Shown: positions 1 to 8,240 of the stretch, one piece after another
How the letters are laid out: each line of letters opens with the position of its first letter
Position numbering within the stretch: position 1 is the stretch's first letter
Origin: Lentisphaeria bacterium
GTDB lineage: Bacteria > Verrucomicrobiota > Lentisphaeria > Victivallales > Victivallaceae
Direction of reading: 5' to 3'
DNA length: 34,392 nucleotides
Assembly: GCA_017508135.1 (NCBI GenBank)
Contig: JAFVZN010000059.1
Span: 1 to 34,392, forward strand
The notes under the pieces: generated by a model
Told to the model about the DNA's origin: nothing
What the model saw: only the letters and a program-made list of their open reading frames with translations
The model's database searches: none
Translations under genes and position numbers: made by a program

Positions 1-75
1 CCTTCGATTACAGCGCCTGCGGTCAGCCGATTGTATCGTCTGACCTCGCGGCTTACTGCTCGGCTTCCTCCGCCC

Positions 76-156
76 GCGCTGAATTTCTTCAGCGCGTCCG
101 CCGGCTGTTGACCGGCGGTTCGCTTCGTCCAGCCTGCGCGCTCGGCGGCAACCGCC
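76..156. repeat. Cluster of three short hairpins
   Basis: Three perfect stem-loops lie close together: an 8-bp stem GCGCTGAA/TTCAGCGC at 76-95 with a 4-nt loop, a 7-bp stem CCGCCGG/CCGGCGG at 98-118 with a 7-nt loop, and a 5-bp stem GGCGG/CCGCC at 144-156 with a 3-nt loop. None is followed by a T-tract, so they do not look like ordinary terminators. I see no gene in 1-219. The block lies downstream of the leftward TPR gene and resembles in style the hairpin-rich spacer at 26541-26677. Function unknown. Confidence 0.5.
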
Positions 157-219
157 TCGCATCACTATTCCAAGACGAGGTTTTGCAACAGCCCCTGCAT
201 CATATTTCCCGGAACGGGA

Positions 220-846
220 TCACTTGGACAGACGTTCCACTGCTTTTTCGGCATCGGTAACTTTGCGTTTGCCTTTTTTGCCGACTTCAATGGCTTTCTT
301 GAACGCATCCAGTGCTTTGGCTTTGTCGCCGAGTTTTTCATAGGCTGAGCCAACAACACTGTAGCAATCGTAGAGGCACACCGGATGGATTTTGGGGTCG
401 GTGAGCAGCGGGGTGATGGAGTCGAGCGTTTTCTGATACTCTTTGGTGCGGCCATTGTAGATGCACGCCTGATAGAAGAAGGTGCGGTAATAATCGTTGG
501 AAGCGTGACTGACTTCGATGGTGCCAGCCTGTTTCAGAACTTCCAGAGCGAACATGTGGCGTCCGTTCCACAGATTGAGTCCGGCGAGATAGTTGAGCAG
601 ACCGCGTTTGTGAGAGGCGCGCATGTGCTTGTCAGTTTTCACTGCGTCGATGAGGAATTTTTCCGATTCATTGTACTGTTTGAGTTTACGCATGGCGGTA
701 AACTTTTTCTGTATCGCCTGATAGCGGGCTTTGGAATCGGTACTCTGAGCGAGTACGGCATCAGCTTCCTTTACCTGAGCGGCGAAATCTGCTCCGGACA
801 GAACGACTGCACCAAGAAGGGTGGCAATAAGGAACATTTTTTTCAT
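220..846 (-). CDS. Exported TPR-repeat protein of unknown function
   Basis: A 208-residue protein. The start at 846 is chosen because an AGGAGA ribosome-binding site lies 7-8 nt upstream and the product then begins with a typical signal peptide (MKKMFLIATLLGAVVLSG); a longer ORF to 930 would run through the promoter. The C-terminal ~50 residues contain a clear tetratricopeptide unit (about residues 159-190, with the pattern YEKLGDKAKALDAFKKAIE), and the middle is helical and TPR-like. Such proteins act as periplasmic or envelope scaffolds, but no partner is visible. The gene is monocistronic, transcribed from the promoter at 902-930 and divergent from the receiver gene. A weak 5-bp stem follows the stop, without a T-tract. 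Specific function unknown. Confidence 0.85.
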   Translation of the reverse strand: MKKMFLIATLLGAVVLSGADFAAQVKEADAVLAQSTDSKARYQAIQKKFTAMRKLKQYNESEKFLIDAVKTDKHMRASHKRGLLNYLAGLNLWNGRHMFALEVLKQAGTIEVSHASNDYYRTFFYQACIYNGRTKEYQKTLDSITPLLTDPKIHPVCLYDCYSVVGSAYEKLGDKAKALDAFKKAIEVGKKGKRKVTDAEKAVERLSK

Positions 847-901
847 TTTTATTATCTCCTCAAGTGTGTTGTGCATGGCATTTTTGCCTGCTGTTCTTAA
901 T

Positions 902-930
902 AATATATTACGGCACAGGATAAATGTCAA
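902..930 (-). promoter_or_regulatory. Sigma70-type promoter for the TPR gene
   Basis: On the minus strand a perfect -35 TTGACA (925-930) is followed after exactly 17 nt by -10 TATATT (902-907), about 55 nt upstream of the chosen start at 846. Confidence 0.75.
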
Positions 931-985
931 TCGTTTTTTTTAGCAACATTGGGCAGAAAAAATAAAAATTTTTTCAATACAGCTA

Positions 986-1013
986 TTGGATTTTTGCAAA
1001 ATCCGGTTATAAT
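986..1013 (+). promoter_or_regulatory. Promoter with internal palindrome, upstream of receiver gene
   Basis: A -35-like TTGGAT (986-991) and a perfect -10 TATAAT (1008-1013) are separated by 16 nt. An inverted repeat, GGATTTT-TGC-AAAATCC (988-1004), occupies the spacer and part of the -35. That is a typical position for a repressor operator. Whether it is bound by anything is unknown. Confidence 0.6.
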
Positions 1014-1066
1014 GCTTGCCTAAAGGTTGTAATTTTTTTATATGGATTTTTTGTTGGGGGAATGTA

Positions 1067-1474
1067 ATGACTGAAGAAGGTGCTCTGGTCGGCGGTAATG
1101 AAACGATATTGATCGTCGACGACCATGAAACGATATGGGATTTTTTGATCGATGTCCTGCAGAAGCTGGGATATTGCGTGCTGTTGGCGGAAAATGGTCT
1201 GGATGCCGTGGAGATCTACCGGGAAAATGCCGGTGAGGTCGATCTGGTTCTTCTGGACATGGTCATGCCCAAGTGCGGCGGCCATCAGGCGTTTTATCAG
1301 CTGAAAGCGATCGACCCCAATGTAAAGGTGCTGCTTTCCAGCGGATTTGTTTCGGAGAATGAGGTCGAAGATCTGCTGTCTCAGGGAGCCAGCGGTTTTC
1401 TTACCAAGCCGCACCGCCTGCCGGTGCTGATAAAAGAGATCCGCCGCATCCTTGACGGAACCGGAAAGGAGTGA
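1067..1474 (+). CDS. Stand-alone response regulator receiver (CheY-like) protein
   Basis: A 135-residue protein made of one receiver domain with no output domain. Visible landmarks are the acidic pair D18-D19 (ILIVDD), the phospho-acceptor D64 (LVLLDMVMP), S91 in the T/S position (LLSSG) and K114 in TKP. All expected catalytic residues are present, so phosphorylation by a histidine kinase is likely. It could act through protein contacts, as CheY or Spo0F do. Start: ATG 1067 has a G-rich site (GGGGGA) 6 nt upstream; the upstream in-frame ATG at 1016 would overlap the promoter region. The HNH gene begins 9 nt after the stop and is probably cotranscribed. No kinase gene is in the window, so the partner is unknown. 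Confidence 0.88.
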   Translation: MTEEGALVGGNETILIVDDHETIWDFLIDVLQKLGYCVLLAENGLDAVEIYRENAGEVDLVLLDMVMPKCGGHQAFYQLKAIDPNVKVLLSSGFVSENEVEDLLSQGASGFLTKPHRLPVLIKEIRRILDGTGKE

Positions 1475-1483
1475 GTGCCGCCG

Positions 1484-1771
1484 ATGGACGAATGGATCGA
1501 AATCGAGCGCGATGATGCCCATATCAAGCGCGAACGCGCCAAAGCGCGCGAATTGCGCAAGACTTCCTATTTTCAGAATCTTTTTGCCCGGGGGATCTGC
1601 CACTACTGCAAGCAGAAGTTTCCGAAAGAGGAGCTGACTCTTGACCACATCGTACCCCTTGCCCGGGGCGGGCGCAGTACCCGTGGGAATATGGTCGTCT
1701 GTTGCCGCAAGTGCAATATGGAGAAAAAGTACCTGACTCCTGCCGAAATGATTTTATTCGGCGAAGAGTGA
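1484..1771 (+). CDS. HNH endonuclease domain protein
   Basis: A small (95-residue) protein with one HNH/beta-beta-alpha-metal nuclease motif: CxxC (CHYCKQKF), then LDHIVPLARGG, then an Asn (RGNMVV) and a second CxxC (CRKCN). The four cysteines would bind a structural zinc and DH plus N the catalytic metal. The N-terminus is charged and helical. There are two possible starts: GTG 1475, directly after the receiver stop, or ATG 1484. AGGAG at 1467-1471 is 3 nt from GTG and 12 nt from ATG, so neither is ideal and I prefer ATG. Genes of this type are widespread in bacteria, usually without known function. It probably shares a transcript with the receiver gene and is followed by the hflX promoter. 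Confidence 0.85.
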   Translation: MDEWIEIERDDAHIKRERAKARELRKTSYFQNLFARGICHYCKQKFPKEELTLDHIVPLARGGRSTRGNMVVCCRKCNMEKKYLTPAEMILFGEE

Positions 1772-1779
1772 TCTTCAAC

Positions 1780-1808
1780 TTGAAAAATCATCTTTAATGG
1801 GCTAAATT
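1780..1808 (+). promoter_or_regulatory. Promoter for hflX
   Basis: TTGAAA (1780-1785), 17-nt spacer, TAAATT (1803-1808), about 37 nt upstream of the hflX start. Confidence 0.55.
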
Positions 1809-1845
1809 AAGTGCATGTGTATGATTTTTTGTTTGGAGAGTGATT

Positions 1846-3138
1846 TTGATTGACTTGGAAGAAGAAAAACGGTCCAGCGTGCTGCGTGCTTTCCTGGTTG
1901 GACTTCAACATCAGGACGAAGATGAAAAGACTGTCGCTTCCCAGCTCGATGAGCTGGCGGAGCTGGTGCGGAATCTCAATATGATACCCCTTGAACCGGA
2001 GATCGTCAAGGTCCGGTCGAATTCTCATGTCCGTTACCGTATCGGAACCGGAAAAGCTGAAGAACTTGCCCGGCTCGCTCAGGAGTGCGAAGCCGATGTC
2101 ATGGTCTTCGATACGGAACTCACCCCGTCTCAGCAGCGCAACTGGGAACGCTTGTTCAAGGGTGCTGTTATCGGCCGCGAGGAGGTCATCCTTGATATTT
2201 TTGCCGACCGGGCTATCACCCGGGAGGCGGTGCTGCAGGTCGAACTTGCCCGTCTGGAATATTCTCTGCCCCGGCTGACCCGGCAGTGGACCCACCTTTC
2301 CCGTCAGCGCGGCGGCGGTGTTTCCAACCGCGGACAGGGGGAGGCTCAGATCGAAACCGACCGCCGTCTGCTGCGCCGCCGTATCCAGCAGTTGGAAGAG
2401 GAGCTTGCTCTGGTTCGCCGTCAGCGTGAGACCGGGCGCAAGGCGCGCCGCCGCCGTCCGGTGTTGCAGGGTGCCATTGTCGGCTATACCAACGTCGGTA
2501 AATCTTCCATGCTCCGCGCTCTTACCGGTTCGGATATCATGGTCAAAGATCAGCTTTTTGCCACATTGGATCCCACGGCTCGGAAGGTCGATCTTGACGG
2601 CAATCTGGAGATGGTTCTGACCGATACCGTAGGTTTTGTCCGGAAACTGCCTCACCAGCTGGTCGAAGCGTTCAAGTCCACGCTGGAAGAGGCGGCTCTG
2701 GCGGATATTCTGCTTCTGGTGCTTGATGTTTCCAGCGACGATATCGACATGGAGCTGGAAACGACCTTGAGTGTTCTCAAAGAACTCGGTGCCGATGAAA
2801 AGCGGATATTGATGATTTTCAACAAATGTGATCTTGTTGACCCGGATACTGATGCTTTGAAACTTGCCCGTTTGCGGGGCTTGTTTCCCGATGCCTTGTT
2901 CGTCTCCAGTGCCAGTGGCGAAGGTTTGGATGAATTGCGTTCCCATCTGGCTCTTTTTGCCGGACGGAGCCGGGAGCTGTTTCACGCGGAGATCCCTCCG
3001 TCCCGCTACGATCTGATCGCGCTGGTCCACAGTTCCGGTCAGATTTACGAAGAAGAATATCTGCCGGACGGTTCGCTCCGTCTGGTCTTTGCCATAGAGA
3101 AAAAATTTCAACACCGTTTTGGAGAATTTCTGAAGTGA
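1846..3138 (+). CDS. hflX: GTPase HflX
   Basis: A GTPase of the Obg-HflX superfamily that binds the 50S subunit and splits or rescues stalled ribosomes. About 430 residues, normal for the family. The N-terminal HflX domain contains the glycine-rich GTG, LPRLTRQW and RGGGVSNRGQGE stretches, followed by a basic coiled-coil linker (about residues 165-205). The G domain has G1 GYTNVGKSS (about 210), FATLDPTAR, G3 DTVGF (about 258) and G4 NKCD (about 325). Start: the GGAG at 1835-1838 has good spacing (7 nt) only to TTG 1846; the in-frame GTG at 1840 lies almost on top of it. The stop overlaps the start of the next gene (GTGA), indicating translational coupling. Confidence 0.93.
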   Translation: MIDLEEEKRSSVLRAFLVGLQHQDEDEKTVASQLDELAELVRNLNMIPLEPEIVKVRSNSHVRYRIGTGKAEELARLAQECEADVMVFDTELTPSQQRNWERLFKGAVIGREEVILDIFADRAITREAVLQVELARLEYSLPRLTRQWTHLSRQRGGGVSNRGQGEAQIETDRRLLRRRIQQLEEELALVRRQRETGRKARRRRPVLQGAIVGYTNVGKSSMLRALTGSDIMVKDQLFATLDPTARKVDLDGNLEMVLTDTVGFVRKLPHQLVEAFKSTLEEAALADILLLVLDVSSDDIDMELETTLSVLKELGADEKRILMIFNKCDLVDPDTDALKLARLRGLFPDALFVSSASGEGLDELRSHLALFAGRSRELFHAEIPPSRYDLIALVHSSGQIYEEEYLPDGSLRLVFAIEKKFQHRFGEFLK

Positions 3139-6100
3139 GAATTTATGCTGTACTTTCGTTGCTGCTGCTGTCGGCGGTACTGTTTCCGCTGACTTCTGCC
3201 GCATCTCCCTGGGAGGATTGGCGTTCCGGTTACACCAACTGTGATAAGGCGGAACGCCAGCTGGAACGTGGAAACTATACCGAAGCCTTGACCCTTTTTG
3301 AAAAAGCCCGGAAAAGTTATCTTTCCGTCCGTTCCGCCCGGCCGGACTGGAACCAGCAGGTCATCGCCGAACGTATCGCCGATTGCGACCGCCGTATCAA
3401 CGAAGTGCGGCGTCTGCTCGGCGGTGTCAGGCAGAGAAAAAATACCCCGCCGCAGCAAACTGCCGGAACTGGAAATCCTTCTGCGAAAAAACCTTCCGCT
3501 TCCGGAAATACAACCCCTCCGGCTTCTGCGGCAAGCTCCGGAAGTTCCACCTCCTCCGGAAGTGGAGATGATACCGTCGATATCGGCGAATATCTGGAAC
3601 TGCGTGCGGAACTCTCCCGGGTGAAAGAGGATCTGGGCAAACTTTCCAAGACTCTCATTGAAACCAAAGCCGCGCTCATTGAGGCCCGGCGGGAAGCCGC
3701 TTCTTTGCGCAAAAACAGCCAGACCCAGCGGCGTTTTGAAACTGAGATCGCCAATTTGCTCCGCGACCGGCGTATCGCTATGGAAAAACATAATCTGCTC
3801 CTGGAACGCTACCGCAAACTGGAAACCGAACTTGCCAAGCCGGATGCCCGTATCGCCGAACTCCAGAAAAGTCTGGTCGATGCCCGTGTCCAGTTGGAAA
3901 AAGAGCGGCTCCGGGGCGATGATGCATTGAAAAAACTGCGCGAAGCTGAAGAGCTTGCCCGCAACAATCACCTTGCCCGCTCCGCCGCCGAAAAGCTGAT
4001 GATCCGCGCCCGTACCGAGCGCGAAGCCGCTCTCCGCGAGATCGAAGCATTGCGGAAACAGATATCCGATTTTGAATCGCAGATCAAAGATTTGTCTTCT
4101 CAGGTGGCGGCATTGAGCAAACATAACGCCGAACTTGCCGCCAACGCCGGAAAAAATGATTCCTCCTCCGGAAACAGCAGCGAAGCCAATGCCGAGATCC
4201 TCCGGCTCCGCGCCGAACTTGCCGCCCGTGACCGCCGCATAACAGAACTTGAAGATACCAACCGCCGTCAGAAGTTGGCATTGAATAACGCTGAACGCCG
4301 GAATCGGGAAGCTGTTGAACAGCTTGCCGCGATGAAAACCGAATTTGAACGCGGCAGTGCCGCTCTGAAAAAGAGCATGGATGAGGCCGTCGTTCTCCGC
4401 CGCCGCAACGGTGAGCTTGAAGCTGATATCAAGCAGTTGTCCGGAAAAGTTTCCGCGTTGACCAAACGGCTTGAGACCCGCGACAGCGAAGATTTCCGCA
4501 ACGCTTCCGCCGCCCGGGAAACCTGCCGCAAACTGGAGAAAGATCTGCTTACTCTCCAGAATGAACTGGTCGAGATCCGCAACTCTTCCAGTGTCGCCGC
4601 CACCCGGATCGCTGATTTGCAGCGTCAGCTCAAAGCCACCGAAGGTGAGCTGAAAAAACTCCGCTCCAGCGAATCTGCTCTTATCGCGGAAAAAGATCAG
4701 CTTTCCTCCGAGGTCAAGCGGCTCCGGGATGTGGAGTCAAAGTTGGTTTCTCTTCAGCACAACTTCGATGCCCTGAACAAGGAAAACAGCGAAAACCGGG
4801 CGTTGATCGCCGCCGCCAAACCCCGGGAACGGGAGCTGGCAAACGTCAAGCTGCGCCTGTTGGAAATGGAACGTCTGAAGAGTTCTCTCGTCCGGGAACA
4901 GCAGCTCAACGAAGAGTTGCGCAGCGAATGCCGCCGTCTCGGTACCGAAGTCAAAACTCTCCGCTCCCGCAGTGCCGAACTGGATCGCCTCCGCCGCCAG
5001 TTTGCCGAACTTGCCGGTGTGCAGAAAGAGTTGGAACAGTTGAAAAAGCTCCGTGCCGAATATACCCGCATTTCCGGTATCGAAAAACTTTATGCCGACT
5101 TGAAGATACGTTCCGGGGAGCTGGAATCTCTTCTCCGGGAACGCGATGCCCGCATCACCCGGCTCACTCAGGAGTTCAACGCTTCCGGCAAAACTCTCTC
5201 CGATGTGAAAAAACAGCTCGCCGCATTGCAGGGCGTTCAGAAGCGCAATTTGGAGCTTGATGCCATGATCTCCTCCCAGAATCAGGAAATTTCCCGCCTC
5301 AACGCCATGGTGAAAGAGTTGAGAGCTGGCAAGGGTGATGTCATGGCGATAGAACACCGCAACCAGATCGCAAGTTTACGCAAGACTATTGAAAAACTTT
5401 CTCCCGTTGCCGACAGATTCGCCCGGTTGCAGCAGGAGTTTGAAAATGCCAAACAGCAGTTCTCCGCCCGTATCTCCCGGTTGACCTCCCGCTGTACGGC
5501 GGCGAATGAAGTCGTCCGGCTCCGCGAGGAGGAGATCAAACGGCTGCAGAAACTCAATGCGGAACTTGCCGCAATGAAACGGGATTCCGGAAACTCGCTC
5601 CAAAACCGGGTCGATCAGGCTCAGTTGTCCCGCTTGAACAGCGAACTTTCCGCAATGCGCGAACTTTACACTGCGGTGACTGCCGAGCGTGACCGGCTTA
5701 TTACTGAACTGGATAATCTGCGGCGCGGTATCACTCCGGAAACTCAGGATGTTCCTGTCACCGAATCCGCCGAAGAGCTTGCCGCGACCGGTCTCCGCGC
5801 TGAACGGGACGGAAATCTGGAACTTGCCATTTGGAACTATAAACAGGCATTGACCGCAGCTCCGGATTTCAGCAGCGCACACTTGCGTCTGGGCGCACTG
5901 CTTTTCAGCAGAAAAGATTATTCCGGCGCACTTCCCCACCTCAGTGCCGCCCGTATCGCTGCTCCGGACAATGTGGAACTGGCGGTGAAAACCGCCCGCT
6001 GTCAGATACTCCTCAAGCGTTTCGGCAACGCCAAGAGTATTGTCGATGCCATGATGAAGAAGCACTCCGGCGACTACCGGGTGCAGATGCTTGCCGGTCT

Positions 6101-6725
6101 GGTCGAAGCGGCTTCCGGTTCGCAGACTGCCGCAGAAGAACGGCTGGTCACCTCCTGCCGTCTGGCTCCGGATAAGACGGAACCGCTGATCGAACTTGCC
6201 CGGCTTCTGTGCGATTCGGTCAGTGACCGCAAAGGCGAGGCGGTGAAAACTTACGAAAAGGCCCGCGCTCTCGGAGCATCCCCCGTGCCGGATCTGGAAA
6301 AGAAGCTGGGCTCTCTGCTGGATAACCGCCGCGATATGATCCGGTTCTTCGTCTCTGCCGCCGCCGAAGCGGAGATCAGCGGAGATTTCGGCAGTGCGGT
6401 CTGGTATTACCGCAAGCTGGTCGAGATCAAGCCGGAGGATTTTGTTCCCCGGCTGGCACTCGCTCTCCACCGCAACTCCAACACCGCTCAGGCGCGGGAA
6501 ACTCTGGAGTTCAACACCCCCTCCCGTTTCGGCATGATGGTGCTGGCGATCATTGAAAATGAATCCGGCAACCATGCGGCGGCTCTCCGTGCCGCCCGGC
6601 AGTGCAGCGGTGTCAAACTTCCGGCGGACTGGCAGGCGATGACGATGGAGATCGGCAAACTGCGTAACGAAAAGCGTCCCTCTGCCGCCATGCGTATGCT
6701 CTTGAGCGGTATCGTGACAAAGTGA
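3135..6725 (+). CDS. Exported large coiled-coil protein with TPR ends
   Basis: A 1196-residue protein of unknown function. Order: signal peptide (about 1-23, ending LTSAA), a short TPR-like helical segment (30-90, with ERGNYTEALTLFEKA), a Pro/Ser/Gly-rich linker (about 103-148), a very long coiled coil (about 150-865) rich in Glu, Lys, Arg and Leu heptads, then TPR repeats (about 878-1190, for example LAIWNYKQALTAAPDFSSAHLRLGALL). Start: GTG 3135 overlaps the hflX stop by 4 nt and has GGAGA 9-10 nt upstream. If exported it could span or organise the envelope; a rod some 100 nm long is plausible from about 700 coiled-coil residues. Coupling to the cytoplasmic GTPase HflX is odd. It ends 6 nt before the convergent amidohydrolase gene. 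I do not recognise a named family. Confidence 0.85.
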   Translation: MRIYAVLSLLLLSAVLFPLTSAASPWEDWRSGYTNCDKAERQLERGNYTEALTLFEKARKSYLSVRSARPDWNQQVIAERIADCDRRINEVRRLLGGVRQRKNTPPQQTAGTGNPSAKKPSASGNTTPPASAASSGSSTSSGSGDDTVDIGEYLELRAELSRVKEDLGKLSKTLIETKAALIEARREAASLRKNSQTQRRFETEIANLLRDRRIAMEKHNLLLERYRKLETELAKPDARIAELQKSLVDARVQLEKERLRGDDALKKLREAEELARNNHLARSAAEKLMIRARTEREAALREIEALRKQISDFESQIKDLSSQVAALSKHNAELAANAGKNDSSSGNSSEANAEILRLRAELAARDRRITELEDTNRRQKLALNNAERRNREAVEQLAAMKTEFERGSAALKKSMDEAVVLRRRNGELEADIKQLSGKVSALTKRLETRDSEDFRNASAARETCRKLEKDLLTLQNELVEIRNSSSVAATRIADLQRQLKATEGELKKLRSSESALIAEKDQLSSEVKRLRDVESKLVSLQHNFDALNKENSENRALIAAAKPRERELANVKLRLLEMERLKSSLVREQQLNEELRSECRRLGTEVKTLRSRSAELDRLRRQFAELAGVQKELEQLKKLRAEYTRISGIEKLYADLKIRSGELESLLRERDARITRLTQEFNASGKTLSDVKKQLAALQGVQKRNLELDAMISSQNQEISRLNAMVKELRAGKGDVMAIEHRNQIASLRKTIEKLSPVADRFARLQQEFENAKQQFSARISRLTSRCTAANEVVRLREEEIKRLQKLNAELAAMKRDSGNSLQNRVDQAQLSRLNSELSAMRELYTAVTAERDRLITELDNLRRGITPETQDVPVTESAEELAATGLRAERDGNLELAIWNYKQALTAAPDFSSAHLRLGALLFSRKDYSGALPHLSAARIAAPDNVELAVKTARCQILLKRFGNAKSIVDAMMKKHSGDYRVQMLAGLVEAASGSQTAAEERLVTSCRLAPDKTEPLIELARLLCDSVSDRKGEAVKTYEKARALGASPVPDLEKKLGSLLDNRRDMIRFFVSAAAEAEISGDFGSAVWYYRKLVEIKPEDFVPRLALALHRNSNTAQARETLEFNTPSRFGMMVLAIIENESGNHAAALRAARQCSGVKLPADWQAMTMEIGKLRNEKRPSAAMRMLLSGIVTK

Positions 6726-6731
6726 TCCGGT

Positions 6732-8240
6732 TTACATAAAGTTCAGTGTTCCGCCGGTCACGGTCAGAACGATGCCCTTTGCCGGAAGTGCCGGATCGCG
6801 GAACGTGGCGCGTGAATCGATCTCTTCCGGAGAAAATACCGTGATATCAGCATAGTTGCCGCATTTCAACGCTCCACAGCGGTCGAGGGCAAAAAATTCT
6901 GCCGCAGCTCCGGAGAGTTTCCAACACACCTCCGGCAGCGGGATATCGTTTTCCAGCAGTATCCGCACCATCTTTGCCGCACCGCCGAAGGAGCGCGGAT
7001 GCGGTCTGCCGAAACGGAGATCCGGCGGCAGGGCATTGCCGTCACTGCCGAAACAGCACAAGGGATGCCGGAGGATAGTTTGCATATTTTCCGGAGACAT
7101 ACTGATGGCGGCAAGGGTGGCATCCGGCGCGCTCTGCTGTAATATTTCCATTACGATCTCTGCCGGTGTGCCGGGGATATCGCAAATTTTTTCTCCGGAA
7201 TATTTCCGGTAACGGTCATGGCTGGTTCCGGCGAGTATCACCCGCTGCCAGTACGCATCATCCCGCAAAGAACGCAAATGGTCGAGCGCGCGTCCGTACT
7301 CCTGCTGATTTTGAAGAAGCGCGGTCAGCTCCTTGTCTCCGTAAGCGGAATAGGCTTCCCCCAGCGCGACACTCAGCATGGTTTGACTTTCGATATACGG
7401 ATAACGGTCGAAGCGGACGTCAACGCCGCGCCGACGGTAACTTTCCATCAATTCAAGGGCGGCATCGAGTTTGTGAAAGTTATCTTTACCGGCGGTTTTG
7501 AAGTGGCTTATTTCCACCTTGTGCAGTTCAGCTTTTACGGCGAGGGAAAGTATCTCTTCCAGACTTTCCAGAAGGGTATTGCCTTCACTGCGCAAATGGG
7601 TGGTGAACACCTTGTTCTGCGCGGCAAGGACCTTCATCAATGCCAGCAGTTCATCTTCATGGGCAAAGCAGCCGGGAACATAGAGCAAGCCGGTGGATAA
7701 GCCGGATGCTCCGGAACGCAGTTCTCTTTCCAACAGCGCGCACATTTGCTGCAACTCCTGCGCGGACAGCTCCCTGGGTTCATAACCTGCCACCGCGGCA
7801 CGCAAGGTGTTGTGGCCGCATAACGGATACAAACGCAACGCCGGTGCGCGCCGGGTAATCTCCCGGCAGTATGAAGCATGATCGTTCCAGTCAAGTTCGA
7901 TGCCGTAGTTGGAATAAAGACCGTTCAAATGTTCTCTGTTGGCAGGCGTGACCGGAAAGGGGGACAATCCGCAGTTCCCGGTGATCTCAGCGGTGATACC
8001 CTGGGATATTTTGCTGAAACAATCAGCTGCCGCCAACGCTGAGATATCGGAGTGACCGTGGGCATCAATAAATCCCGGCGCGATGATCTCATCTTTGAAA
8101 GTTATGACTTTGCCGGCACAGGCACTGCCGGTGATCTCCCGTTCAACGGCGATGATCTTATCATCTTCAAGAAGCAGTGCGCCCCGGGTGATGCCGGAAA
8201 ATTTTTCATCGCATATAAAACCTTTGAGCAACGTTCTCAT
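6732..8240 (-). CDS. N-acyl-D-amino-acid deacylase family amidohydrolase
   Basis: A 502-residue metal-dependent amidohydrolase of the D-aminoacylase/dihydroorotase-like superfamily. It probably hydrolyses the amide bond of an N-acyl-D-amino acid or a related compound. Visible features: the metal-binding HxH (H61, H63 in FIDAHGHSD), the family block ITAEITGNCGLSPFP, GHNTLR, THLRSEG, a HF motif after VEIS, and FGSDGNALP near the C-terminus carrying the catalytic Asp. The C-terminal beta-sandwich segment (GNYADITVF) is typical of urease-like amidohydrolases. Start: ATG 8240 overlaps the debranching-enzyme stop as ATGA and has GGAGAAG upstream. It is the last gene of a three-gene operon; a link to D-amino acid or peptidoglycan turnover would be inference. 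The exact substrate is not predictable. Confidence 0.88.
   Translation of the reverse strand: MRTLLKGFICDEKFSGITRGALLLEDDKIIAVEREITGSACAGKVITFKDEIIAPGFIDAHGHSDISALAAADCFSKISQGITAEITGNCGLSPFPVTPANREHLNGLYSNYGIELDWNDHASYCREITRRAPALRLYPLCGHNTLRAAVAGYEPRELSAQELQQMCALLERELRSGASGLSTGLLYVPGCFAHEDELLALMKVLAAQNKVFTTHLRSEGNTLLESLEEILSLAVKAELHKVEISHFKTAGKDNFHKLDAALELMESYRRRGVDVRFDRYPYIESQTMLSVALGEAYSAYGDKELTALLQNQQEYGRALDHLRSLRDDAYWQRVILAGTSHDRYRKYSGEKICDIPGTPAEIVMEILQQSAPDATLAAISMSPENMQTILRHPLCCFGSDGNALPPDLRFGRPHPRSFGGAAKMVRILLENDIPLPEVCWKLSGAAAEFFALDRCGALKCGNYADITVFSPEEIDSRATFRDPALPAKGIVLTVTGGTLNFM

Noticed and set aside
385..900. Plus-strand reading frame of 171 codons opposite the TPR gene
   Set aside because: Antisense to a gene with signal peptide, promoter and ribosome-binding site; no domain seen.
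994..1004. Another copy of repeat B near the receiver promoter (TTTGCAAAATC)
   Set aside because: Only 11 nt match and the flanks differ; probably chance or a short AT-rich dyad.
3108..4124. Long minus-strand reading frame of over 300 codons opposite the coiled-coil gene
   Set aside because: It is antisense to a well-supported gene with matching codon pattern; it has low-complexity composition, no ribosome-binding site and no recognisable domain. Similar antisense frames opposite hflX, argJ, recC and the symporter are rejected for the same reason.
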